DNA from: Marisediminitalea lipolytica
GTDB taxonomy: Bacteria; Pseudomonadota; Gammaproteobacteria; Enterobacterales; Alteromonadaceae
DNA: 64,000 nucleotides
Direction: 5' to 3'
NCBI RefSeq assembly: GCF_001758465.1
Contig: NZ_MJIC01000010.1
Coordinates: 186,001-250,000, forward strand
Program-made: the position numbers and the translations under genes
The notes under the pieces: generated by a model
Databases searched by the model: none
What the model was told of the DNA's origin: nothing
The model's input: only the letters and a program-made list of their open reading frames with translations
Shown here: piece by piece, positions 1 to 9,357 of the stretch
Layout of the letters: each line of letters starts with the position of its first letter
Numbering within the stretch: the first letter of the stretch is position 1

Positions 1-130
1 TTCTTCTGATATGCTTTAGTGGTAGGTTAAAAAACAATCAGTTAGTAGGCTGGTAAGTTGTGACCAGCTATCCTGCTAAATAACACCTAAGCCAATTTAA
101 CTACACTGCGTTTAGATAAAAGGGATTTTT

Positions 131-2302
131 GTGAAAACAGTTCTGACTTTAATATTCGTGTTTTTTTCATTCTGTCTGGTAATCGAAGGTGTGTGGGCAC
201 AGAGTCGCGGATTAAAGGTAATAGCAGCAAAAGATGGTGCGTATATTGACGGTTATTCATCAAGTCATGCACTGCTGATTGGTGTTAGCGATTACACTAA
301 CGGATGGCCTGATCTTGAGTCAGTTCCGTCAGAAGTAGCTGAATTCAAGTCCTATTTAGAAAGCACAGGGTTCAACTCAGTTACCACCGTTGAAAATCCT
401 TCTAGTGTCGAACTTCATCTGGCGATAGACCGGTTTTTTGATCGATATGGTTATGATGATAATAATCGTTTGCTGGTATTTTTTGCAGGTCACGGATATT
501 CAATGAATAACCGTTCGAAAGGATATCTGGTCCCCGCTGATGCCCCGACTCCTGTAAAAAGTCGTAAGGACTTTCTAAGAAAATCACTGGATATGTCGCA
601 GATCCTTGCCTGGTCCAGACAGATTACTGCTAAACATGTTTTATTTCTGTTCGATAGCTGCTTTTCCGGCACCATATTCAAAACCCGCTCGTTACCCAGT
701 GCCCCTCCACATATAGATAAGTACACCAGTAAACCCGTAAGGCAATTTATAACCGCTGGTAGCGCTGGCGAGGAAGTTCCCGCCAAAAGTATCTTTACTC
801 CCGTACTACTTCGGGCTTTATCCGGGAAAGGAGACATTAATGGTGATGGTTATGTGACGGGCTCAGAGCTTGGAATGCATCTAGAGCAGGAGATGGCTCA
901 CTATACCCGCGATCAAACGCCACAGTACGGGAAAATAAAAGATATCGATCTGGATATTGGCGATTTCGTGTTTAAAGTGAATGTGCCGGTTGATAATAGC
1001 CAACAAATCACTAAAGCTGAAGTTAAGCCAACGCCGCAGGTAACCGACAATCAGAAGTCAGTTTCAGCAGAATTAGAAGTTTGGAAACTGGTCAGAGAAA
1101 GCAACGATATCGATGAATTACAGGCTTTTCTAATCCAGTTTCCCAATGGTATTTTTGCTCAGGTGGCCAGAGCAAGAATCGATAATTTTACACAGTCAAG
1201 GCCAGTAGCAGAAACTAGCCCTAAGCTCAGTTTGTATGTAGATACATTTCCAGTGGATGCAAGAGTCAGGGTCCTGAATATAAAACCAGTTTATCAGTAT
1301 GCGATGCCGCTGAAGCCGGGCAAGTATCAACTCGAGGTGAGTAAACCAGGCTATCAAACCACGGTAAAGTGGGTAACACTATCGGCTCCGAGTAAACCTT
1401 TTTTAATCCAGTTATCACCGCAAACTGTGAAGGTTAATAGCGTCGGTAACTTTACCGAAGCTTTGGGCGAAAGTGCTTTTACTATGGTGCACGTAAACTC
1501 CGGAGGTTTTGAGCTCAAATTAAGCGCTAATCGCGTAAAAAAAGTCAGTGTGAAAAGTTTTTATTTGTCTGAAACCGAAGTCACCAAAGGACTTTTTTCC
1601 TTGTTTGTGGAGGAAAGCGGATACCTGACTGATGCCGAAATTAACCGCGAACATGAAGGTTGTTGGTCTTTTGCTGTAGATAGCAAAAATTTGTTGGGTT
1701 TACCTGGTGCTACATGGGAATGGGTTAAGGGCTTGAGTTGGCGAAATGCCAGCGTTGATGGCAATCAGCAGACCGCGACTCATCCGGTTACCTGTGTAAG
1801 CTTCTATGATGTGAATGAATTTATTGCCTGGTTGCAGCAAAGGACGGGTAAAAAGTACCGACTACCAACCGAAGCAGAGTGGGAGTATGCAGCAAGGGCA
1901 GAGAGTTTATCTAACTACAGTTTTGGCGATGACGAAACCTTACTTTGCAGATATGCCAATATCGCCGACAATACCCTGTTTTCTAATGGTGAAAACTGGA
2001 ATGAGAAAACAGAGTGTACGGACCGTTATCTTTTTACTGCTCCGGTAAAGTCCTTTAAAGCCAACGCGTTTGGTTTATATGACATGCACGGCAATGTATG
2101 GGAATGGGTTCACGATTGCTGGAGTAAAGAGATTTTCGACGAAGCTTATGATGAGCTTAATTTTAGCCAATGTGAAAAAAGAGTGGTCAGGGGAGGCTCC
2201 TGGGCAAACGCGGCTAATTTTGTTAAATCTTCCTATCGGGGAGCTGATGTAGCCTTTGAAAGATTTTCCAGTTTAGGCTTTCGTTTAGCGCTCAGTGAGT
2301 AG
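131..2302 (+). CDS. Secreted caspase-like peptidase with PEGA-like and SUMF1/FGE domains
   Basis: A 723-residue exported multidomain protein. Residues 1-24 form a Sec signal peptide. Residues about 43-275 are a caspase-like (peptidase C14) domain with catalytic H121 in FFAGHGY and C177 in LFDSCFSG. A PEGA-like beta segment lies around 368-430 (LKPGKYQLEVSKPGY). Residues about 455-722 are a SUMF1/formylglycine-generating-enzyme fold, with RLPTEAEWEYAARA, GNVWEWV, RGGSW and GFRLA. The cysteines that aerobic FGE uses just after RGGS are absent, so this domain is more likely a binding module than an oxidase. The GTG start has AAGGGA five bases upstream and gives a clean signal peptide. A CHAT lipoprotein follows on the same strand. 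The substrate is unknown. Confidence 0.88.
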   Translation: MKTVLTLIFVFFSFCLVIEGVWAQSRGLKVIAAKDGAYIDGYSSSHALLIGVSDYTNGWPDLESVPSEVAEFKSYLESTGFNSVTTVENPSSVELHLAIDRFFDRYGYDDNNRLLVFFAGHGYSMNNRSKGYLVPADAPTPVKSRKDFLRKSLDMSQILAWSRQITAKHVLFLFDSCFSGTIFKTRSLPSAPPHIDKYTSKPVRQFITAGSAGEEVPAKSIFTPVLLRALSGKGDINGDGYVTGSELGMHLEQEMAHYTRDQTPQYGKIKDIDLDIGDFVFKVNVPVDNSQQITKAEVKPTPQVTDNQKSVSAELEVWKLVRESNDIDELQAFLIQFPNGIFAQVARARIDNFTQSRPVAETSPKLSLYVDTFPVDARVRVLNIKPVYQYAMPLKPGKYQLEVSKPGYQTTVKWVTLSAPSKPFLIQLSPQTVKVNSVGNFTEALGESAFTMVHVNSGGFELKLSANRVKKVSVKSFYLSETEVTKGLFSLFVEESGYLTDAEINREHEGCWSFAVDSKNLLGLPGATWEWVKGLSWRNASVDGNQQTATHPVTCVSFYDVNEFIAWLQQRTGKKYRLPTEAEWEYAARAESLSNYSFGDDETLLCRYANIADNTLFSNGENWNEKTECTDRYLFTAPVKSFKANAFGLYDMHGNVWEWVHDCWSKEIFDEAYDELNFSQCEKRVVRGGSWANAANFVKSSYRGADVAFERFSSLGFRLALSE

Positions 2303-2625
2303 CAGGTCCTGATGACCCAGGCGTGTTTCCGGTCAAGCAACTGATTTAACTATCTACTACTTAAAAAGCATTTATCCAGGGGATGGATAGCGCACAAAAT
2401 AAATAGTGCGATGAGTATCTGCTTGGAAAAAACCTTATGATCACTTGAACGGTGTATTTGAAGCCGCTTTTTAAGCATAGCGAGTGCTATTATCCTTGCT
2501 GGATGAGCCAGTGTCTGAACTTGTTAACACGTGTTCCATGAGATACCTTTTATTCAGTTGCTAATGTGAAGCCAGGCTTAAGCGTTACTCGTTGTCGTGC
2601 TATGTCAAAAGAAGTCAAAATTGAA
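2303..2625. other. Gene-free stretch between the caspase and CHAT genes
   Basis: About 320 bases without a convincing gene. No strong terminator follows the caspase-SUMF1 gene. A 10-bp perfect palindrome AACACGTGTT is at 2526-2535, about 90 bases before the CHAT gene start. A weak promoter-like pair (TTGAAC at 2445-2450 with a poor -10) is present. I cannot decide whether the two genes share a transcript. Confidence 0.4.
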
Positions 2626-5022
2626 ATGATTCGAATACTCTGTTTACTGCTGGTTCTTGCTTTTGTGCAAGGTTGTGCAAATGTCGCCAATTATCAAGCC
2701 TATGAAAATCAGGTACTTGACGGCAGGTATGAATCTCTGGTTTCTGACTACGAAACTAATATGGGACTATTTGCTAATCCGGATTACCGCCATCCGAAAA
2801 TAATACTGGAAGTGTGTCGGGCGTATCTGGAGTTAAAGCGGTACACAACGTTTTTTGATTGTATTGATACCATTGACGTAATGGTGGCCGAAAAGGGCTT
2901 TTCTACCACGATGCAAGGGGCATTTCAGTTAAATACCGAGCAGGCTAAAGCTTACACCGCACCATTATTATCAAAGGCTTACCTTGATCTTGGCGATGCG
3001 AAAGAGGCGTTGCGACAGGCTCAAATCGCAATCGATGCAGTAGGGCTACTGAAAGACCTGAATAAAAGCTGGTATGACTATGAAAATTTCAAGATGGACC
3101 TGTTGCATGAGCCTTTGTCGAGCGGTGTTATTGCAGCAAAGCTGTTAAACGACGAGCAGCAGGTACAGGTGTATTTAACACAGCTAGAAAAAACGGTGGA
3201 AGACGTCGTTGAGGCCAATTCATTCCTGAGCGGTCAGATAGAAGATCCCAACCCAAGAAAAGCTCACCTGAATCTGGCCAAAGCCTATTTTGCCATTAAT
3301 GACTATGAAAATGCCTTAACTGAACTGAAAGAGTCCGGGGAAATTGAGTTTGTTGGCATGGTCAGCAGTATTGTATTTCCAAGTGTCATACTCACCAAAC
3401 TGGCCTTTAATGACAAAGACTATTTAGCGCAGGGCGACCGTGAATTTATCACTTTTCCACGGGATTATATGGTGGCTAAAATTGCCTATGAAATGGGCGA
3501 TACCGATTATGCTAAAACGCAATATCAAACTTTATTAAGCAATCCCATTCTGGACAACTTCGGCTCGTTAAAGTGGGCCTTATTGTCAGACTTAGGCAAA
3601 ATTTATATTAGTAAGAAGAACTTCCCGGTGGCCGAGGAGCATTTGTTTAAAGCCATTGAAGAAATTGAATCGCATCGGGAGAATATCAATACTGAAGCAG
3701 GCCGAATAGGCTTTGTCGGCGACAAACAAGCTGTCTATTTTACCTTGATTGATGCGCTTGTAGAACAAGGAAAATATGCTGAGGCTTTCGAATACGTTGA
3801 GCGGGCAAAAGCGCGGGCATTAGTTGATATGCTGGCAGAGCAGGACCGTTTTGCAGAAGCTGGCTCAGATAAAATACTGGATGAGTTAAAAGCACTTGAA
3901 CTGGCTTCAATGGCGGTAAGTTTCAGGGCAAACACCAATGCCGATCAGCGTGGTATTAAAATTCAGGCGCTGAACAATGATATTCAACAAGTTTCGGATG
4001 AACTCAGCTCGCTAACCAGCGTCAGGCCAATTTCTGTTGCAGAGATTCAGCGCAACCTGGGCCCTCGCGAGAGCCTTCTGGAATACTACGGCTCAGCGGA
4101 TACGCTATTTGCCTTTGTTGTAAGCCAACAAAATGTAAAGGCGGTAAAAATAACCGCGGATACATTAAATAGTGAGATTGTTCGATTTCGCAACAGTATT
4201 GAATTAAATTCGGCTGAATACACTCATGCTTCGCAACAAGTCTATGACCAGATTATTCAGCCGGTTAAGACGCTTATTAACGGTGATACATTAACCATCG
4301 TGCCCCATGGCAATCTCCACTATATTCCCTTTGCTGCACTTTCATCTGGCAATACGTTTTTGATCGACGACTATAATCTACGCTTTTTGCCCTCGGCATC
4401 GGTACTGCAATTTCTTGATGAGCCCTCAGAAAATGCCAGTGATTTACTGGCGTTGGGTAATCCAGATTTAGGCGACGCGCAATACGATCTACCCGGGGCG
4501 CAATACGAAACCCTGATGATAGATAAAGGCTGGAAAGACTCTAAGATATTGTTAAGACAATTTGCCTCGGAAGCGAACTTTAAGAAATTTGCTCCCTCAT
4601 TTAAGTACTTACATTTAGCTTCCCATGGTGAGTTTAATAGCCAGTCACCGTTGCAATCCAGAATGTTGCTTTCACCCGGTGATGGGGAAGACGGAAACCT
4701 GACCGTTTCAGAGTTATACACTTTAAAGCTCAATGCCGATTTGGTGACCCTGTCTGCCTGTGAAACCGCATTAGGTGAGATTATGAGCGGCGATGATGTC
4801 GTTGGATTAACCCGTGGGTTTTTATACGCGGGCACACAATCGATTGTGGCCAGTTTATGGGCAGTGTCTGATGAGGCAACGGCTTACCTGATGGGCCACT
4901 TTTATCAGAATTTAAAAACCATGACCAAAGTACATGCTTTGAGGCAGGCCATTATTACCACTAAAGCAAAGTACAGGGATCCTGCGTTGTGGTCGGCGTT
5001 TCAGATAACCGGCGCAAATTAG
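2626..5022 (+). CDS. TPR-CHAT domain lipoprotein (caspase-fold peptidase)
   Basis: From the start chosen here this is a 798-residue lipoprotein. MIRILCLLLVLAFVQGC gives a lipobox with C17 as the lipidated residue. An in-frame GTG at 2566 would add 20 residues before the signal and is less likely. The middle is alpha-helical with TPR-like repeats (for example AHLNLAKAYFAINDYENALTE, and the region around 345-420). The C-terminal part, about residue 510 onward, is a CHAT domain. It has catalytic H667 in LASHGEF and C712 in LSACETALG, followed by GLTRGFLYAGTQSIVASLW. CHAT proteases are often TPR-activated and cut specific partners. The neighbouring secreted caspase-SUMF1 protein suggests both act in the cell envelope. 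The partner and trigger are unknown. Confidence 0.88.
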   Translation: MIRILCLLLVLAFVQGCANVANYQAYENQVLDGRYESLVSDYETNMGLFANPDYRHPKIILEVCRAYLELKRYTTFFDCIDTIDVMVAEKGFSTTMQGAFQLNTEQAKAYTAPLLSKAYLDLGDAKEALRQAQIAIDAVGLLKDLNKSWYDYENFKMDLLHEPLSSGVIAAKLLNDEQQVQVYLTQLEKTVEDVVEANSFLSGQIEDPNPRKAHLNLAKAYFAINDYENALTELKESGEIEFVGMVSSIVFPSVILTKLAFNDKDYLAQGDREFITFPRDYMVAKIAYEMGDTDYAKTQYQTLLSNPILDNFGSLKWALLSDLGKIYISKKNFPVAEEHLFKAIEEIESHRENINTEAGRIGFVGDKQAVYFTLIDALVEQGKYAEAFEYVERAKARALVDMLAEQDRFAEAGSDKILDELKALELASMAVSFRANTNADQRGIKIQALNNDIQQVSDELSSLTSVRPISVAEIQRNLGPRESLLEYYGSADTLFAFVVSQQNVKAVKITADTLNSEIVRFRNSIELNSAEYTHASQQVYDQIIQPVKTLINGDTLTIVPHGNLHYIPFAALSSGNTFLIDDYNLRFLPSASVLQFLDEPSENASDLLALGNPDLGDAQYDLPGAQYETLMIDKGWKDSKILLRQFASEANFKKFAPSFKYLHLASHGEFNSQSPLQSRMLLSPGDGEDGNLTVSELYTLKLNADLVTLSACETALGEIMSGDDVVGLTRGFLYAGTQSIVASLWAVSDEATAYLMGHFYQNLKTMTKVHALRQAIITTKAKYRDPALWSAFQITGAN

Positions 5023-5128
5023 CCGGGCAGGGGTGTTTAGTTTTACCTGTTTATCAATTGGTGACACAGATCAACACGCCTTTCCATTACCTATATTAGA
5101 TTTAATATATATGTGATGGAGGTGTGTG

Positions 5129-5374
5129 ATGACCGACAAAAAACTGATCTTACTGTTAAAAGTAGTTATGAGTATTGGCATTAGCCTGATACTTGCCGGC
5201 GTTTATTGTCATATGTACAGCGAAACCATTGAAGAGATGGGGGTGACCGGTATCGTCATCAGCGCTTGTTTGGTGGCCATAGGCATGATCCTGTCATTAC
5301 CCACCAAAATGTACCTGACTTTCGTTCTGGTTAAGCGGGAAGAAGATCGTAAATCGTCGCTAAAAGCCAGTTAA
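5129..5374 (+). CDS. Small two-helix membrane protein
   Basis: An 81-residue protein of unknown function with two predicted transmembrane helices (about residues 6-28 and 40-64) and a basic C-terminus (KREEDRKSSLKAS). The ATG at 5129 is chosen over the overlapping GTG at 5126 because GGAGG at 5118-5122 is six bases before it. It stands alone about 100 bases after the CHAT gene and converges with the TraB/GumN gene eight bases downstream. I do not recognise the family. Confidence 0.6.
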   Translation: MTDKKLILLLKVVMSIGISLILAGVYCHMYSETIEEMGVTGIVISACLVAIGMILSLPTKMYLTFVLVKREEDRKSSLKAS

Positions 5375-5381
5375 ATGCTGT

Positions 5382-6239
5382 CTACAATTGGGTAATTGTA
5401 AAACCGCGTTTCTCCAGTAAGTCGAGTACACTGCCTTCACCAGAGAGATGCATGGTTCCTACCAATACAAATTCGATTTCTGCGCTATCAAACATGGCCT
5501 CTATTTTTGGCAGCCAGGTGTTATTCCGGTCTATTAACAGCTGTTGGTAAATGACCGGAAAGTTTTCCCTGAAGCTGCTGGCCTGGGTGGCATACAAGTC
5601 TGCCATGTCACCGCTGCGCCAATAGCTTTTCAGTTCTTGGATGGCAAGCGGCAGTTGTCGGACATCTTCCAGGGCGTACTTGATCATTTGATCTTCATCG
5701 TTTCCGCCCAGTGCAGCGATAAATTCTAACTGTTGCTGTGGTGACTCAAACCAGTCGAGGTTTTTCTGATCGGTCATGGCTTTAAAATAATAGAATTCAT
5801 CAACGCCCTGACTGGTGAGCCCCATGCGACGTAATTCCGTCATACTCAGCGTAATACTGACCAGGGCCGGGGTGTAATTAGCCAGTTGCTCAATATCGAT
5901 ATTTCTTTCCCGCAAATGCGCACTAAGTTCGTTATAGGTTTGCGCGGATAGCACGTCTTTTAAACGCGTGTCGTTCTGGTAGGTAAGACGAAGTAATGAA
6001 TCCCGCTGAAATGCCGGGCTGTTAAGACCAGCAATGTCAGTTTCAAAAAACAGTGTGTCAGCGGCTTTGTACGCCAGGCCGTAAGCGTCTGGTAACGGGA
6101 AATCCTGGGGGCTCAGAATATGCAGCGTGCCGCCAATATAGACAGTGTGTGAGTCTTTGGTGACTTTCCAAACTGAAGCTGCCTGGGTACAGCCACAAAA
6201 CGCGGCTAACAGCCAGCAAAACGCTTTTATTGTTTTCAT
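5382..6239 (-). CDS. TraB/GumN family protein
   Basis: A 285-residue exported protein with an N-terminal signal peptide (KTIKAFCWLLAAFCGCTQAAS). It carries the TraB/GumN hallmarks: VWKVTKDSHTVYIGGTLHILSP near the N-terminus, FFETDIAG, and VLVGTMHLSGEGSVLDLLEKRGF near the C-terminus. The conserved GTxH pairs resemble metal-dependent peptidases of the Tiki/TraB fold, but activity is not established for most bacterial members. Family length is about 280-300, so it appears complete. It ends head-to-head with the small membrane protein at 5374. A cysteine near the signal end makes a lipoprotein conceivable. Confidence 0.85.
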   Translation of the reverse strand: MKTIKAFCWLLAAFCGCTQAASVWKVTKDSHTVYIGGTLHILSPQDFPLPDAYGLAYKAADTLFFETDIAGLNSPAFQRDSLLRLTYQNDTRLKDVLSAQTYNELSAHLRERNIDIEQLANYTPALVSITLSMTELRRMGLTSQGVDEFYYFKAMTDQKNLDWFESPQQQLEFIAALGGNDEDQMIKYALEDVRQLPLAIQELKSYWRSGDMADLYATQASSFRENFPVIYQQLLIDRNNTWLPKIEAMFDSAEIEFVLVGTMHLSGEGSVLDLLEKRGFTITQL

Positions 6240-6340
6240 GCGATCCCTCTGGAAAAGGCTAATTTACCTGCTATGTTATTGTTGAGCAATGATTAATGCC
6301 CGAAACCGTCGGAAAGGTAAGGTGAATATTGTTTACACTC

Positions 6341-6835
6341 TTAGTGTTTCCACCAATGATGACGCCAGGCGGGAACGCCCATCTTCTTAATTTCCCGATA
6401 CAGCTCCTGGCGGTCTGCCTGATTCAGAAATTCACCAACGGCTATGTTGTGATTGGGAGTGACCAGAGTAACCTGCGGTAAATACCAGTCCTGGGCGCTT
6501 TCTGTCATTTCCAGATGAACGTCGTTGCGGTTGAGGGTAATAACGCTGCTCTGTCTGGTGCTGCGTTGAATGTGTACGTAGTCTTTCTCAAATGACAGGG
6601 TTTCACTGTGATAAGAGCGCAGGCTAACCCGATAGAGCATAAAACAAAGTAAGCTTATTTCGATACCGGCAAAGGGAAAAACCATCCACACCCCAACCCA
6701 GGCCCAGGCACATGCAATCATAAAGGCAATTATTGCCATGCCCAGCATCAGCCATTTGTTATGCAGCCAGTCGGCTGAACGGTTTGGCCGTAATGTTATC
6801 AGGCTATACTGTGAGAGATGCTTAACTAAAACCAT
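6341..6835 (-). CDS. DUF2244 family integral membrane protein
   Basis: A 164-residue inner-membrane protein. The motif LITLRPNRSADW at the N-terminus, two adjacent transmembrane helices (about residues 28-70) and the soluble C-terminal half match the DUF2244 family. That family is widespread in proteobacteria without an assigned function. The C-terminus ends in a histidine/tryptophan-rich stretch (WRHHWWKH). It lies between the TraB/GumN gene and the divergent TauE/SafE gene. I infer no function. Confidence 0.7.
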   Translation of the reverse strand: MVLVKHLSQYSLITLRPNRSADWLHNKWLMLGMAIIAFMIACAWAWVGVWMVFPFAGIEISLLCFMLYRVSLRSYHSETLSFEKDYVHIQRSTRQSSVITLNRNDVHLEMTESAQDWYLPQVTLVTPNHNIAVGEFLNQADRQELYREIKKMGVPAWRHHWWKH

Positions 6836-6954
6836 AAGGTACGCATAACAAACCGAAGTCTTTTTCAGTATAGCGTGAAATTACTGACAGTATTAAACCC
6901 TACAGACTAAGTCGACTTCCGTTGTGTAATCTGGCAAAGTGCGGCCGTTCATAG

Positions 6955-7869
6955 TTGTTAATAATTCGTGTGAAAAATACATTTAGTACTCATCCCTGGT
7001 TAACGTTGCTGGCTATTGCCTGGTTATTGCTGGTATTGCTAGCCGGTAACACGCAACTATTTACGCTGCTTAGTGATTTTGGTGCTTTTCTGTTTTTAGG
7101 TGTTATCGGAGCTATATTCGCCAATGCCACCGGCGCAGGCGGTGGCGTGGTGTTTGTGCCGTTTTTCCAGCAACTGGCATTTACGCCCGAGACCGTCGTG
7201 GCGACCAGCTTTGCTATTCAGTGTTGTGGTATGAGCGCCGGAGCACTGAGTTGGGGCCAGTTTTATCGTCACACGCAGCGTCAACAAGCCAACTGGCAAC
7301 CGTTACCCGGTACGCTAAAGTACAGCATTCCAATGGGATTGTGTGGTCTCTGGCTGGCCCAGTTCGGCTTTGACTATTTTCTTGCAACGCTGAGTTTTTC
7401 TGCGTTAGCTTCTCAGCTGCATATTGGTTTTGGCGTTTTTTCTATGGGACTGGCGGTAGCCATTTTGCTGTCGCTAAAGCGACTTAATCAGCGTCACTGC
7501 CAAACCGTTCTTGGTCAAATTGACAAATTTGCGCTGCCAATGCTGGCTTTTATCGGCGGCATTCTTACCGCCTATTTGTCGGTAGGTATTGGTGAAATAA
7601 TAGCGGTTTACCTTATTGTCAGGCGCTTTGACGTTACGCTGGCCATTGGCGCGGCCGTAATCATATCGGCTTGCACCGTGTGGGGCGGCGTACTGCACGG
7701 ATTGCTGGTAACACAGGCGGTTAACTGGCAGGTCGTTTTATTTGCCGGGGCGGGGGCAGTTATCGGCGGCAGAATTGCCCGCTATCTAGTGCTTTTCTTT
7801 TCACCCAGACAGGTAAAGTTGTTTTTTGCATTGTGGGTATTTGTATTGGGGCTAATCAGTCTTTTATAA
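6955..7869 (+). CDS. TauE/SafE family sulfite/anion exporter
   Basis: A roughly 300-residue polytopic membrane protein with about eight helices. The signature NATGAGGGVVFVPFF and the second-half repeat SVGIGEIIAVYLI match TauE/SafE (DUF81) permeases, which export sulfite, organosulfonates or related anions. Start choice is uncertain: TTG at 6955 and GTG at 6970 are both in frame and neither has a strong ribosome-binding site. Transcribed alone, divergent from the DUF2244 gene. The substrate cannot be read from the sequence. Confidence 0.82.
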   Translation: MLIIRVKNTFSTHPWLTLLAIAWLLLVLLAGNTQLFTLLSDFGAFLFLGVIGAIFANATGAGGGVVFVPFFQQLAFTPETVVATSFAIQCCGMSAGALSWGQFYRHTQRQQANWQPLPGTLKYSIPMGLCGLWLAQFGFDYFLATLSFSALASQLHIGFGVFSMGLAVAILLSLKRLNQRHCQTVLGQIDKFALPMLAFIGGILTAYLSVGIGEIIAVYLIVRRFDVTLAIGAAVIISACTVWGGVLHGLLVTQAVNWQVVLFAGAGAVIGGRIARYLVLFFSPRQVKLFFALWVFVLGLISLL

Positions 7870-7975
7870 GGTCATATCCATCCGGGCGTAAAAATAAACT
7901 TTAGTCTATAGCTTTAAAATGAACCGCGTACTCTGTTAAGGTGAAACTTCCGATAATTGAAAGGACTCGTTTTTT

Positions 7976-9292
7976 ATGTCTTTAAAGCCCGTTGAGCTTT
8001 ATTCTCTGAGTCAGCCCGACTGGAGTAAGGACGCGGTTATTTATCAGGTCAACACGCGTCAGTTCAGTCAGCAAGGTAACTTCGACGGGGTCACCGACAA
8101 ACTCGAAGCCATCGTTGAACTGGGTGCCACTATCCTTTGGCTTATGCCTGTTCATCCAATTGGCGTCAAAAATCGCAAAGGCGAATTAGGTAGCCCTTAT
8201 GCGGTAAAGGACTATCTGGCCATTAATCCGGAATTCGGTGATGCCAGTGGTTTTCAGCATCTGGTGGATAAAGCCCACGCTCTGGGACTCAAGGTTATTC
8301 TGGACTGGGTACCCAATCACAGTGCCTGGGATAATTCCTTAGTTACGACACACCCGGAATGGTATGCCCGGGATCATAAAGGGGATTTTCGTCCTTCTCC
8401 CTGGTGGGACTGGAGTGACATTATCGAGTTTGACTACGATCAGCCTGGTTTGCGCGAGTATATGATTAACGCCATGTCGTACTGGGTGACTAACTTTGAT
8501 ATCGATGGCTTTAGGTGCGATGTGGCCGGGTACGTACCCAATGATTTCTGGCAACAGGCACGATCTGCACTGGATAAAATTAAACCAGTATTTTTACTGG
8601 CTGAATGGGAGAACCGCGATCTCCATCGTGATGGCTTTAACATGACGTATGCCTGGAGCTGGAACGAAGCCCTACATGATATAGCACATGGCAAAGCGCC
8701 ATTAGACCGTTTGCGCAAGTACTACTCATGGAATGAAAGAGCCTGGCCGCATTCAGCTTATCGCATGACTTTTGTGAGCAATCACGATAAAAATGCCTGG
8801 GATGGCACGCAACGCGAACAATTTGGCGACTGTCTGGAAGCTGCTATTGTGTTGTCTGTGTTGGGGGAGGGGGTGCCACTTATCCATAATGGTCAGGAGG
8901 CGGGCGAAAGTAAGCGCTTGGCGTTTTTTGAGCGGGATCCCATCGATTGGCGGGCCCATCCCATTGGGGATTTATACAAGAAGCTTGTCTGCCTGAAAAA
9001 AAACATTCCGGCGTTATGGAACGGCGAGTTTGGCGCAAGAATGATTCAGGTGCCTAATTCTGCACAGGCTCAGGTACTGAGTTTTGTACGAATGCAAAAT
9101 GAGATTAAAGTTGTTGTGGCGCTCAATTTTTCTGCTCAGTCTGTGGTGGTGGATTTTTACGAAAACCTGTTCCCCGGTGAATATCTTGATGTTTTCGCCG
9201 AAACGGACAGTTTGGTAACGCTGGGTCAGCGCCTGGTTATGCCTCCCTGGTCATTTCGGGTATTTGTCTCGGCTAATTTCCCCCTGTTCTAA
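7976..9292 (+). CDS. GH13 alpha-amylase family glycoside hydrolase, cytosolic
   Basis: A 438-residue GH13 (beta/alpha)8 enzyme with no signal peptide, so it probably acts on imported or internal alpha-glucans or oligosaccharides. Conserved regions are present: DWVPNHSA (region I), GFRCDVAG with nucleophile D182 (II), LAEWEN with acid/base E210 (III), and FVSNHDKN with transition-state stabiliser D271 (IV). A short C-terminal beta domain follows. AAAGGA precedes the ATG. Transcribed alone, without a maltose or glycogen operon nearby, so the exact substrate and subfamily are open. Confidence 0.88.
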   Translation: MSLKPVELYSLSQPDWSKDAVIYQVNTRQFSQQGNFDGVTDKLEAIVELGATILWLMPVHPIGVKNRKGELGSPYAVKDYLAINPEFGDASGFQHLVDKAHALGLKVILDWVPNHSAWDNSLVTTHPEWYARDHKGDFRPSPWWDWSDIIEFDYDQPGLREYMINAMSYWVTNFDIDGFRCDVAGYVPNDFWQQARSALDKIKPVFLLAEWENRDLHRDGFNMTYAWSWNEALHDIAHGKAPLDRLRKYYSWNERAWPHSAYRMTFVSNHDKNAWDGTQREQFGDCLEAAIVLSVLGEGVPLIHNGQEAGESKRLAFFERDPIDWRAHPIGDLYKKLVCLKKNIPALWNGEFGARMIQVPNSAQAQVLSFVRMQNEIKVVVALNFSAQSVVVDFYENLFPGEYLDVFAETDSLVTLGQRLVMPPWSFRVFVSANFPLF

Positions 9293-9357
9293 CAGACCCA
9301 CAGACGTGTTCTGAAATCTTTGGCATAATAGGCGTTTTGGAATAACTCAGGAACACT

